DNA from: Halobellus sp. Atlit-31R | Lineage (GTDB): Archaea > Halobacteriota > Halobacteria > Halobacteriales > Haloferacaceae | NCBI GenBank assembly: GCA_003665935.1 | Contig: QPLR01000005.1 | Location: 62,001 to 126,000 of the forward strand | DNA: 64,000 bases | Direction: 5' to 3' | Shown here: positions 51,614-59,836 of the stretch, in pieces | Numbering within the stretch: position 1 is the stretch's first letter | Layout of the letters: the number at the start of each line of letters is the position of its first letter | The notes under the pieces: generated by a model | What the model saw: only the letters and a program-made list of their open reading frames with translations | Databases searched by the model: none | Told to the model about the DNA's origin: nothing | Translations under genes and position numbers: made by a program

Positions 51614-51974
51614 TCCGCCTCTTTCCACGGTGGGCTTCCTCGCGGCGCGAAACGCCGCTGCGGGGACCGACCGTCCAAAGCCTAGAGGCAAAGAGCCGCG
51701 CGCTTCGCTCGCGGTGAACGCCGCCCGAAACGCGGCGACAGTTGGCGGAGTGAACGATCCCGGTAATCCCGCTGAAACCCGAGAGTATGCCTCTGTTGAA
51801 ATCCTACGATCGACGCTCGGGATTCCCGCGCCTCCAGACGCGAGAGAAGGTCAACGAGATCGTATTACCGCATCGCGAGCAGTCTCCCGGAGCTGCAGTA
51901 GCGGTACCGTTTCGCACGGTATCGGCCTTATAACTAATTTCGCCGCCTGTCTGGTCCGCACAGAGGCCACACGA

Positions 51975-52424
51975 ATGACAACAGCCGAGGAGAACAAGCG
52001 GGTCGTCCTGCGGATCCGCGACGAGATCGAGCAGCAAGGAAATCTCGACGCGATCGAAGAGATATTTGCCGACGACGTCGTGGTACACACCCCGATGGGA
52101 GAGTTCAGTGGACACGAGGCGGTCAAAGAGATGTACGAAAGCGACCGCGTCGCATTTTCAGACGCTACGGAGACGGTCCACGACCTCATCGCGGAGGGAG
52201 ACGTCGTCGCTGCCCGAATGACAGAGGGTGGCACTCACGCGGGAGAGTTTATCGGAATCGAGCCAACCGGGAGAGAATACGAGATACAGACTATGGCCTT
52301 CCTGCACCTGGAGGACGGGAAGGTCACCGAATGGTGGATCCAACCGGACACTCTCGGATTTATGAGACAGCTCGGAGTAGACCTCGAGGACCTCAGCGAG
52401 GCGGTCCCAGCCGCCGACGACTGA
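51975..52424 (+). CDS. SnoaL/NTF2-like ester-cyclase-type protein, 149 aa
   Basis: Start MTTAEENKRVVLRIRDEIEQ at 51975 with a TATA-like ccttataac some 45 bp upstream. NTF2-like fold: NLDAIEEIFADDVVVHTPMG, EFSGHEAVKEMYESDRVAFS, VVAARMTEGGTHAGEFIGIE, LEDGKVTEWWIQPD. Base use is less GC-rich than the men genes around it, and it sits between menB and menA with gaps on both sides, so it may be a later insertion. The 361 bp before it hold no supported gene. No link to quinone chemistry is evident. Confidence 0.85.
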   Translation: MTTAEENKRVVLRIRDEIEQQGNLDAIEEIFADDVVVHTPMGEFSGHEAVKEMYESDRVAFSDATETVHDLIAEGDVVAARMTEGGTHAGEFIGIEPTGREYEIQTMAFLHLEDGKVTEWWIQPDTLGFMRQLGVDLEDLSEAVPAADD

Positions 52425-52429
52425 ACACG

Positions 52430-52441
52430 GCGTGGTTTTTT
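52430..52441 (+). terminator. T-run after the SnoaL-like gene
   Basis: ggcgtggtttttt ends in six T residues 10 to 17 bp past the stop codon. Haloarchaeal transcription often stops at such U-tracts. It would separate the SnoaL-like gene from menA. Confidence 0.4.
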
Positions 52442-52542
52442 GCACGGTGGGGCCCCGCAGCGGCGCAACGCGCCGCGAGGAATCTCCCGCCGAAAGAGGT
52501 GGATGGGAAGCTTCACACGGCCCCCGGTCCGAGAATGGAGCA

Positions 52543-53493
52543 ATGAGCACGCAGGACATCACGCGGCGGGAGGCGTGGGTCATCGCCGCCCGGCCGCAGA
52601 CGCTCCCGGCGGCCGCGGCACCCGTCGCCGTCGGCGTCGGATTAGCGCTCCACGACGGCGTCTTCGCCATCTTACCGGCGCTCGCGGCGCTCGTCGGGGC
52701 CGGACTGATCCAGATCGGTACGAACTTCGCGAACGACTACTACGACGCCGTTCAGGGGGCCGACACCGAGGACCGAGAGGGGTTCACTCGCGTGACGGCC
52801 GGCGGCCTCATCGCCCCCGAGGACGTCAAGCGGGCGATGTATCTCACCTTCGCGGCGTCGATCCTCCTCGGAACCTACCTCGTCTACGTCGGCGGCGTGC
52901 CGATCGTCGTGATCGGGCTCCTGTCGGTCGCCTCGGGGATCGCCTACACCGGCGGCCCGTACCCGCTCGGCTACCACGGGCTCGGAGATCTGTTCGTCTT
53001 CGTCTTCTTCGGCCTCGTCGCGGTCGCGGGGACCTACTACGTCCAGGCCGCGGCCGTGCTCGCCGGGCCCTTCCCCGTCGGCCTCCCCCCGGAGACGGTC
53101 CCGGTTTCGGCCGTCGTCGCCGCGCTCCCGATCGCGGCGCTCTCGACGAACATCCTCGTCGTCAACAACGTCCGCGACCGGGAGGAAGACGCGACGACCG
53201 GAAAGCGGACGCTCGCGGTCCGGTTCGGCTACGGGTTCGCCCGCGCGGAGTGGCTCGCGATGCTCGTCCTCGCCTATGCCGTGCCGCTGTGGTTCCTCCG
53301 ACAGCCGGGGTTCTCGCTCGGACTCGCGCTGCCGTATCTCACGCTGCCGTACGCGCTCGATATCACCCGGACGATGCTCACCGAGACGGCCGGTGAGGTG
53401 CTGAATCCGACGCTCGAACGAACCGGTCGACTGCTCGCCGCCTACGCAGTGCTCTTTGCAGTCGGACTCTCGCTCTCCGAGCTCCCGCTCTGA
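52543..53493 (+). CDS. menA: 1,4-dihydroxy-2-naphthoate polyprenyltransferase MenA
   Basis: UbiA-family membrane enzyme, 316 aa, start MSTQDITRREAWVIAARPQ. First Asp-rich motif NFANDYYDAVQGADTEDREG; second in VNNVRDREEDATTGKRTLAV. About eight membrane segments. It attaches the isoprenoid chain to DHNA. The stop overlaps menC by one base (TGATG). Confidence 0.95.
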   Translation: MSTQDITRREAWVIAARPQTLPAAAAPVAVGVGLALHDGVFAILPALAALVGAGLIQIGTNFANDYYDAVQGADTEDREGFTRVTAGGLIAPEDVKRAMYLTFAASILLGTYLVYVGGVPIVVIGLLSVASGIAYTGGPYPLGYHGLGDLFVFVFFGLVAVAGTYYVQAAAVLAGPFPVGLPPETVPVSAVVAALPIAALSTNILVVNNVRDREEDATTGKRTLAVRFGYGFARAEWLAMLVLAYAVPLWFLRQPGFSLGLALPYLTLPYALDITRTMLTETAGEVLNPTLERTGRLLAAYAVLFAVGLSLSELPL

Positions 53494-54527
53494 TGGAGTA
53501 CGAACCGTTCTCGCTTCGGCTCGCGTCGCCGCTCGATACCGCAGCCGGCCGGATCGACCGCCGCGAGGGGTTCCTCGTTCGCGTCACCCGCGACGGCGTC
53601 GTCGGCGTCGGCGAGGCGACCCCGCTCCCCGGCTGGACCGAATCCCGCGACGCGTGCGAGGCCGCTCTCGCCGACGCGACTGCGGCGGATACCGTCGACG
53701 ACGCACTCGAATCGCTGTCGGCGACGTCGCACCCCGCCGCCCGTCACGGGTTCGAACTCGCGGCACTCGACGCCGACGCTCGCGTCGCTGGCGAGTCGGT
53801 GGCCGACGCGCTCGCCTCGGACGGATCCGCCGACGCCGTCCCGGTCAACGCGACCGTCGGCGACGGCACGGTCGCGGAGACGGCGGCCGCGACGCGCGAG
53901 GCCGTCGCCGCTGGCCACCCCGCGGTGAAAGTGAAAGTGGGTGCGAGAGCGCCCGGAGAAGACGAAGAACGGCTTCGAGCGGTTCGAGACGCCGCCGGCG
54001 ACGGCGTGGAACTCCGCGCCGACGCGAACGGGGCGTGGGACGCCGCGACCGCGCGGCGCCTGCTCGACGTCGCCGCCGACTTAGACTTCGCGTACGTCGA
54101 ACAGCCGCTCCCGGCCGAGAGCGTAGCCGGGCACGCGGCGCTCCGGGGCCGCGGAGTCGACGTCGCGCTCGACGAATCGCTCGCTGCGGTCGGTCCCGAG
54201 GCGGTCCTCGATGCGGCGGCGGCCGACGTGCTCGTCTGTAAACCGATGGCGCTGGGCGGACCGTTCCGCACGGTCGACGTCACCGGGCGCGCCGCGGAGT
54301 GTGACGTCGACGTCGTCGTGACGACGACGATCGACGCCGCTGTCGCTCGGGTCGGCGCGCTGCATACAGCCGCTTCGCTTCCAGACTGCGGGGCCTGCGG
54401 TCTGGCGACGGGCTCGCTTCTCGCAGACGACGTTGCCCCCGATCCGGCGCCTGTCGTCGACGGGGCGATGGCGGTCCCGGCGGGTCCCGGCCTCGCCGGG
54501 GAGGCGTTCGCGGCACTGCGGGGGTAA
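53493..54527 (+). CDS. menC: o-Succinylbenzoate synthase MenC
   Basis: Enolase-superfamily enzyme, 344 aa: VKVKVGARAPGEDEERLRAV with the K-x-K catalytic pair, LRADANGAWD (metal Asp), VEQPLPAE (metal Glu) and VALDESLAAVG (metal Asp), then CKPMALGG. It dehydrates SHCHC to succinylbenzoate. Coupled to menA. The substrate assignment rests on the operon as well as motifs, since the fold is shared with other dehydratases. Confidence 0.92.
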   Translation: MEYEPFSLRLASPLDTAAGRIDRREGFLVRVTRDGVVGVGEATPLPGWTESRDACEAALADATAADTVDDALESLSATSHPAARHGFELAALDADARVAGESVADALASDGSADAVPVNATVGDGTVAETAAATREAVAAGHPAVKVKVGARAPGEDEERLRAVRDAAGDGVELRADANGAWDAATARRLLDVAADLDFAYVEQPLPAESVAGHAALRGRGVDVALDESLAAVGPEAVLDAAAADVLVCKPMALGGPFRTVDVTGRAAECDVDVVVTTTIDAAVARVGALHTAASLPDCGACGLATGSLLADDVAPDPAPVVDGAMAVPAGPGLAGEAFAALRG

Positions 54528-54620
54528 GTGGGACGATCGAGACGGTTCGATAACGGCGTACAGAGCGGGAGGCGGCACCACTGCCCGTGAATATAAGCGA
54601 CCTCGCTCCGTACTGGAGAT

Positions 54621-54734
54621 ATGGCAGAACCAACGCCGGGACAGCGCCGACTCCTGGCCGGACTCTTCGTGTTCGCAGCGATCATTTTCGTCGCCGGGAT
54701 CGTCGTGGTCGCATTCCTCGCAGGCGCGGTCTGA
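54621..54734 (+). CDS. Tiny single-span membrane protein, 37 aa
   Basis: An ATG directly after a purine-rich ctggagat encodes MAEPTPGQRRLLAGLF then a hydrophobic helix (VFAAIIFVAGIVVVAFLA) and GAV. One membrane span with a positively charged N-terminal side (RR), so N-in. Located 93 bp after menC. Codon third-position bias supports it as real. Function unknown. Confidence 0.6.
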   Translation: MAEPTPGQRRLLAGLFVFAAIIFVAGIVVVAFLAGAV

Positions 54735-54808
54735 CCGCGTCGACGGCGCGGGAGGTCGCCGAAGCGAGGAGACAGCGCCGTACGGGCGACCGCCGTGTCG
54801 GTCCGCTG

Positions 54809-55651
54809 TCAGCCGTCGTCTGGCCGGTGTGTGACCCCCGACCGGCTGTCTGCGCCCTTCCGGCGGATCGCAGCGGCGGCGGTCGAGGCGTCGTAGCCGA
54901 AGTGGACGTCGGCGGCGTACCTTTCTGCGACGTCGGCAGCGTGGACGAGGTCGTCGAGGTCGAGATCGACCGCGTACAGTTCGATCGAAAACGGCGTTTC
55001 GAGCCTGTCGAGACGGCTCTGGAACCCCTTCGCGATCGTCTCCAGCCAGTAGGTCGTCGCGTAGTGCGTGTCGTAGAGAGGCACGACGAACTCGTCGACG
55101 TAGTCGGACAGGGCCTCGACGTCGATGCCCTCGCGTCGGTAGAGGTGGCCCGGGTACGGATCGGGGTAGAGCGTGAGATACGTCCGCCCGGGGATCCGCT
55201 CGGCGGCCGCGGCGACGAACTCCGTGATCTCGGCCGCGCGCCACGCCTCTCGGTCGTCGTAGTCGCTCTCCTCGAACCGGCGGTCGCAGCGGTCACAGCG
55301 GCAGTAGCCCTCGCGCGGGAAGCCGACGTCGTCGAGTCTGACGTCTCCGTTCCGGGCGGCGCTGTCCTCGACGATCTCCAGGAGGCCGGCCCGGTACTCC
55401 TCGTTCGTCGGGCAGACGTGCGACCAGTCGAAGTACGGCTGCTCGCGCGTCGCGAGGGTCCCGTCGGCGTCGACCGCGGCGAGGTCCGGATTGCCGTTCA
55501 CGGCCGCGTTGTCTCCGAAGCAGGAGACCATATTCACCGCGTTCGGGAGCGGCTCTGCGGCTCGGCCGGTGACGTCTTTGACCTCGTAGAAGCCGAGGTC
55601 GAACTCGCTCCAGTCGATCTCCTCGGCGTTGCGCGTGACGATCCCGTACAT
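54809..55651 (-). CDS. Conserved haloarchaeal TIM-barrel-like protein, 280 aa
   Basis: Starts MYGIVTRNAEEIDWSEFDLG. Alternating strands and helices, LDDVGFPREGYCRCDRCDRR with a C-x-C-x2-C cluster, TYLTLYPDPYPGHLYRREG and EFVVPLYDTHYATTYWLETI resemble glycoside-hydrolase-like barrels. I do not recognise an exact family and no catalytic pair is certain. It is likely cytosolic (no signal). Confidence 0.72.
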   Translation of the reverse strand: MYGIVTRNAEEIDWSEFDLGFYEVKDVTGRAAEPLPNAVNMVSCFGDNAAVNGNPDLAAVDADGTLATREQPYFDWSHVCPTNEEYRAGLLEIVEDSAARNGDVRLDDVGFPREGYCRCDRCDRRFEESDYDDREAWRAAEITEFVAAAAERIPGRTYLTLYPDPYPGHLYRREGIDVEALSDYVDEFVVPLYDTHYATTYWLETIAKGFQSRLDRLETPFSIELYAVDLDLDDLVHAADVAERYAADVHFGYDASTAAAAIRRKGADSRSGVTHRPDDG

Positions 55652-55818
55652 ACGCGTCGTTTCGCTCCCAGCGGCATCAGTCGTTCGTTCCGGGCGTCTT
55701 CGCGCCGGCCGCGGCCCGGCTCGCGGTCACCGCGGCTCACGCTACGGCTCGCTCGGAACGCGGCGGTCGTCGAGAATCAGTCGGGGATTCGACGGCGCGG
55801 ATCGAAACGGAGTCGCAG

Positions 55819-55926
55819 TTACTCCTCGTCGATGTCGACTTCGACGGGCTCTTCGCCGCCGGAGACGACGAAGTAGACGAGTGCGATGAGCGCCAGTACC
55901 AGGATGAATTTCGCTTTTCCGGACAT
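55819..55926 (-). CDS. Tiny single-span membrane protein, 35 aa
   Basis: The minus-strand ATG at 55926 encodes MSGKAKFILVLALIALVYFV followed by VSGGEEPVEVDIDEE. A Lys-flanked helix then an acidic C-tail fits a small haloarchaeal membrane protein with the tail outside. The sequence 55652-55818 holds no further gene. Function unknown. Confidence 0.65.
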   Translation of the reverse strand: MSGKAKFILVLALIALVYFVVSGGEEPVEVDIDEE

Positions 55927-56043
55927 ACTCTGGTCTACATCGTCTCGATACAAAGTCATTTCCCTCCACAACGGACCTGCGTCGTTTTTTGCCGGACGCG
56001 ACGGGGTGGCGCAAACCGCTCGGCTCTCTCGCGGCCGGTCGCG

Positions 56044-56514
56044 TCAGGCGACGTTCAGGTGCGTCGCGACCTCGCCTTCGCGGACGATCTCGCCGCAGTA
56101 GTCACAGCGGAGCCCGTCTGTGAGGACGGCGAACCGGGTTCGAACCGGCTCGTCGGCGTTCGTGATGCAGTTGCGGTTCGGACACGAGAGCACGCCGCTG
56201 ACGGCCTCGGGGCGCTCGATGCGCTTCTTCTCGACGACCTCGTAGTCGCGGATGATGTTGATCGTCGCTTCCGGCGAGATGACCGAGAGCACGTCGACCT
56301 CCGATTGGCTCAGCTCGCGGTCTTCGACCTTCACGATGTCCTTCTTCGCGAGTTTGTCCGAGGGGACGTTCATCCCGATCGAGACGCTCTCGCCGCCGGA
56401 GCCGTCGATGCCGAGGAGCGCGAGGACGTTGAGCGCCTGGCCGGCCGCGAGGTGGTCGATGACGGTGCCGTTGCGGATCTTCGAGACGCGGAGTTCTCGG
56501 TCGGTGTCGTTCAT
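56044..56514 (-). CDS. pyrI: Aspartate carbamoyltransferase regulatory chain PyrI
   Basis: 156 aa. N-terminal nucleotide-binding part [21 protein letters not shown]-terminal zinc site with C-x4-C and C-x2-C ([18 protein letters not shown]). Pairs with PyrB to form the allosteric holoenzyme controlled by CTP and ATP. The ATG overlaps the pyrB stop by 4 bp. Confidence 0.96.
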   Translation of the reverse strand: MNDTDRELRVSKIRNGTVIDHLAAGQALNVLALLGIDGSGGESVSIGMNVPSDKLAKKDIVKVEDRELSQSEVDVLSVISPEATINIIRDYEVVEKKRIERPEAVSGVLSCPNRNCITNADEPVRTRFAVLTDGLRCDYCGEIVREGEVATHLNVA

Positions 56515-57440
56515 TGGTCTCCCTCCGAATCGGCGTTCTCGAGCAGCATATCGAGCAGCGCCATCCTGACGGGCACGCCGTTGTGGGCCTGCTGGAAGTA
56601 CTTCGCGTGGGCGGTCTCGTCGACCTCGGGCGCGATCTCGTCGACGCGCGGCAGGGGGTGCATCACGGTCAGCGACTCCTTCGCTGCCTCGAGATCGTCG
56701 GTGTCGATCTGGTACTCCCCGGCGACTTTCAGGTACTCGTTCTCGTCGGGGAAGCGCTCGCGCTGGATGCGGGTGACGTAGAGCACGTCGAGATCCGGGA
56801 GGACCTCGTCGAGAGCGGTGTGTTCGCGGACCTGTGCGCCCGACTCGTGGAGGTCGTACCGGACGCTCCGCGGGAGGCTGAGGCTCTCCGGGCTGATGAA
56901 GTGCTGCCGCACGTCGAAGTTCGTCAGCGCGGCCGCCAGCGAGTGGACCGTCCGGCCGTACTTCAGATCGCCCATAATCCCGACCGTGACGTCGTCGAGG
57001 CCGGCGTTCTCTCGCATCGTGTAGAGGTCGAGCAGCGTCTGTGTGGGGTGCTGACCGGCCCCGTCGCCCGCGTTGACCAGCGGGACGTCGACGAACTCCG
57101 TGGCCATCTTCGCGGAGCCTTCGAGCGGGTGTCTGAGCACGAGCGCATCCGCGTAGCCCTCGACGACGCGCATCGTGTCGGCCAGCGTCTCGCCCTTCTT
57201 TACCGAGGACGACTCGACCGACCCCATGTCGATCGTTCGGCCGCCCAGTCGCTTCATCGCGGTGTCGAAGCTCATCCGCGTGCGAGTGCTCGGCTCGAAG
57301 AAACAGAGGCCGAGGATCGATCCGGCGTGTCGCCCCTGCCAGGCGTCCATATCGCCGTCGATCTCCGCCGCGCGGTCGAGCACCGCCTCGATGTCCTCCC
57401 GCGACAGTTGGGTCGCGGAGATGAGGTGGTCCTGACGCAT
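56511..57440 (-). CDS. pyrB: Aspartate carbamoyltransferase catalytic chain PyrB
   Basis: 309 aa, start [18 protein letters not shown] at 57440 (a GTG 9 bp earlier is less likely). Carbamoyl-phosphate site [47 protein letters not shown], and the aspartate-side [13 protein letters not shown] and [10 protein letters not shown]. Second step of pyrimidine synthesis. First gene of the pyrB-pyrI pair. Confidence 0.97.
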   Translation of the reverse strand: MRQDHLISATQLSREDIEAVLDRAAEIDGDMDAWQGRHAGSILGLCFFEPSTRTRMSFDTAMKRLGGRTIDMGSVESSSVKKGETLADTMRVVEGYADALVLRHPLEGSAKMATEFVDVPLVNAGDGAGQHPTQTLLDLYTMRENAGLDDVTVGIMGDLKYGRTVHSLAAALTNFDVRQHFISPESLSLPRSVRYDLHESGAQVREHTALDEVLPDLDVLYVTRIQRERFPDENEYLKVAGEYQIDTDDLEAAKESLTVMHPLPRVDEIAPEVDETAHAKYFQQAHNGVPVRMALLDMLLENADSEGDQ

Positions 57441-57600
57441 TGTGTACACCCGCGCCCGGCACGGACTTGAATCGCTCGGGTTGTCAGTGAGGTGCTCGGC
57501 GAGAAGACAGATGCGAGCGACGAGCGCAACGCCGCTCGAAGCGACCGAAGAGCGACCGACGCGAGCCCGAGCGGTCGAGGCGCGGTCCGTGCGGTCCCGA

Positions 57601-58851
57601 CTACGGCCAGGTGCCGCTGTCGACGTAGGCGTCGACGATTCGCTGGATCGCGACGACGTAGGCCGCCACGCGGAAGCTCGGCAGGTCGTGGGTCTCGTAC
57701 GCGTCGACGAGATCGGCGAACGCGCTTGTGATCACCGACTCCAGTTCGTCGTTGACGCGCGCCTCGCTCCAGGCGAAGCGCTGGCGGTTCTGGACCCACT
57801 CGAAGTACGAGACGGTCACGCCGCCGGCGTTCGCGAGGATGTCCGGCACCACGAGCACGTCACGGTCGGTCAAGACGTCGTCGGCCCCGGGCGTCAGGGG
57901 GCCGTTCGCCGCCTCGACGATCACGTCGGCCGAGACGTCCTCGGCCAGGTCGGCGTCGATGGCGTTCTCGAGCGCGGCCGGGACGAGCAGGTCGACGTCG
58001 AGCGTCAGCAGGTCGTCGTTCGACATCTCTTCGACGCCGTCGTAGCCCGTCACCGAACCGGTGTCGTTCTTGTACGCTTTGACCGCGACGGCGTCCAGTC
58101 CGTCGGGGTCGTAGATGGCCCCGGAGGAGTCCGAGACGGCGACGACGGTCGCACCGAGCTCTTCGATGAGCCGCGCCGCGACCGACCCCGCGTTGCCGTA
58201 GCCCTGCACGGCGACGGTTGCGTCGGCGATGTCGCGGTCGAGGTGCTCGAAGGCGTCGCGGGCGGTGAGCATCGTGGAACGTCCCGTGGCCTCGACGCGC
58301 CCCTCGCTGCCGCCGGCGGAGAGCGCCTTCCCGGTGATGACGCCGGGTGCCGTCGTGTTCTCGAGCGTCTCGTAGGTGTCTTTGATCCAGTTCATCTCGC
58401 GCTGACCGGTGTTTACGTCCGGCGCGGGGATGTCGCGATCGGGGCCGACGAGCGGGCGGAGTTCCGTGGCGAACGAGCGCGTCAGCCGCTCCAGTTCCGG
58501 CTCGGAGTGTTCGTCCGGATCGACGATGATGCCGCCCTTGCCGCCGCCGTACGGGACCCCGACGATGGCGCACTTGTAGGCCATCCACCCCGAGAGGGCC
58601 TTGACCTCGTCGCGCGAGACGTTCGGGTGATACCGGATCCCGCCCTTGTAGGGGCCGCGGTCGCCGTTGAACTGCGAGCGGAACGCCTTGAACCGTCGGA
58701 TCGACCCGTCGTCCATCTCCACCGAGAGATTGACTTCGAGTACGCGCTCGGGGTGTTTCAGTCGCTCGACGACGTCGTCGCCGACGTCGAGATGCGCTGC
58801 CGCATCGTCTACCTGCTCCTGCAAGCTTTCGAACGGGTTCTGTTCGGACAT
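57601..58851 (-). CDS. gdhB: Glutamate dehydrogenase
   Basis: 416 aa, start [18 protein letters not shown] at 58851. [11 protein letters not shown], the catalytic Lys in [37 protein letters not shown], the Rossmann loop [20 protein letters not shown] and [18 protein letters not shown]. Interconverts glutamate and 2-oxoglutarate plus ammonia with NAD(P)H. Several paralogues are usual in haloarchaea, so the B suffix is tentative. Confidence 0.92.
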   Translation of the reverse strand: MSEQNPFESLQEQVDDAAAHLDVGDDVVERLKHPERVLEVNLSVEMDDGSIRRFKAFRSQFNGDRGPYKGGIRYHPNVSRDEVKALSGWMAYKCAIVGVPYGGGKGGIIVDPDEHSEPELERLTRSFATELRPLVGPDRDIPAPDVNTGQREMNWIKDTYETLENTTAPGVITGKALSAGGSEGRVEATGRSTMLTARDAFEHLDRDIADATVAVQGYGNAGSVAARLIEELGATVVAVSDSSGAIYDPDGLDAVAVKAYKNDTGSVTGYDGVEEMSNDDLLTLDVDLLVPAALENAIDADLAEDVSADVIVEAANGPLTPGADDVLTDRDVLVVPDILANAGGVTVSYFEWVQNRQRFAWSEARVNDELESVITSAFADLVDAYETHDLPSFRVAAYVVAIQRIVDAYVDSGTWP

Positions 58852-58873
58852 ATTGATCCGGTCTGTCGGGGGC

Positions 58874-58882
58874 GATTTAAAG
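58874..58882 (-). promoter_or_regulatory. TATA promoter of glutamate dehydrogenase
   Basis: The minus strand CTTTAAATC is centred about 28 bp before the ATG; a leaderless transcript is expected. Confidence 0.6.
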
Positions 58883-58889
58883 ACTGCTG

Positions 58890-59160
58890 AACAACGGCGT
58901 AGTATACGCCTCGATGTGCCGCCAGAACCCCACAATTGCGACAATTACGCCCCGACCTGACGTGACTTCACACGATAGCTACAAACTTATATATAGTTTA
59001 TTTTAGAAACGGATTAATATCTAGTGCGCGAGAAAGCACGGCTACAGCATATTATGAGCCGAAAAATACTCTTGCTTCGCCTATATATGCTGAAACACAC
59101 GACCCCTAAAGCTCGTAGTAAACTCTACTTTGTTTATACGGTCGGAGCGTTCTGACTGAC
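58890..59160. other. AT-rich intergenic region, possible small ORF or RNA
   Basis: This 270-bp gap is much richer in A+T than its surroundings. It holds extra TATA-like stretches (cttatatatagttt, cctatatatgc) and a small hairpin gtgc/gcac near 59022-59037. A 33-codon frame, 59054-59155 on the plus strand (MSRKILLLRLYMLKHTTPKA onward), is basic and unlike local proteins, so it is not called as a gene. It may be recently acquired DNA or hold a small RNA. Confidence 0.4.
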
Positions 59161-59778
59161 TCAGTCGCGCTGGCACGCACAGCCGCGCTGCTCGAGGAAC
59201 TCCGAGATGGAGTACTGCTCGCCGCAGTTCTGACAGAGCACCTGCACGTCCAGGAGGACCTCGAACTCGTCGACGTCGATACGGCCAGTCTGCCGGAGCT
59301 TCTCGATTCGCTCTTCGGTGACCGAGAGCGTCCGCGTCATCAGTCGCTGGATGCTCTGGAGGTCCTTCTCGACTTTCTCCTCGTCGGAGAGGCGTCGGTA
59401 CTCGGCGTCGCGATACTCGGTGAGATACGATCTGATCGCCTGGTAACTGACGAAGTCGGATTCGAGCTTGTCGACGTCGACGTCGTTCTGCTCCAGTCGG
59501 TTACGCGTGTCCGTCCGGACGCCGGTACTGACGTCCTCGTTGGTGAGGTTCTCGTACGTGGACTCGACGTCGCTCTCGAGTGCGCTCATCCCGGCGTCGA
59601 TCAGTGCCTGTTCGAGGAGCCGCTCGTTGAAGTAGTCCGCGAGGTCGCGGAGGCTCGTCCGCTCGACGCCGTCGCCCGTCCAGCGGACCTCCAGCTCGTC
59701 TCCGAGGCCGTCGAGGCCGTACTCGGCGATCAGCCGCGCCACCTTGCTCGATGGTCGGTTGCCGGTCGTGTTTGACAT
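59161..59778 (-). CDS. rdfA: Rod-determining factor RdfA
   Basis: 205 aa. SSKVARLIAEYGLDGLGDEL, RTSLRDLADYFNERLLEQAL and the C-terminal zinc-like LCQNCGEQYSISEFLEQRGC with CACQ match the haloarchaeal RdfA family. RdfA is required for rod shape in Haloferax volcanii (established for that species). It lies 58 bp after the SMC-like gene, so they are probably one transcript. Confidence 0.9.
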   Translation of the reverse strand: MSNTTGNRPSSKVARLIAEYGLDGLGDELEVRWTGDGVERTSLRDLADYFNERLLEQALIDAGMSALESDVESTYENLTNEDVSTGVRTDTRNRLEQNDVDVDKLESDFVSYQAIRSYLTEYRDAEYRRLSDEEKVEKDLQSIQRLMTRTLSVTEERIEKLRQTGRIDVDEFEVLLDVQVLCQNCGEQYSISEFLEQRGCACQRD

Positions 59779-59836
59779 TGGGGGTGATTCGACAAAGAGT
59801 CTGAAAAGTGTACTGGGCTGTCGGTGCCGTGTGCGC

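Noticed and set aside
58974-58990. cgatagctaca near gdhB as another copy of the surface-locus promoter motif
   Set aside because: Only a partial match without the GATTA part or GTTAG half-site, and it is far from the gdhB start, which has its own TATA box.
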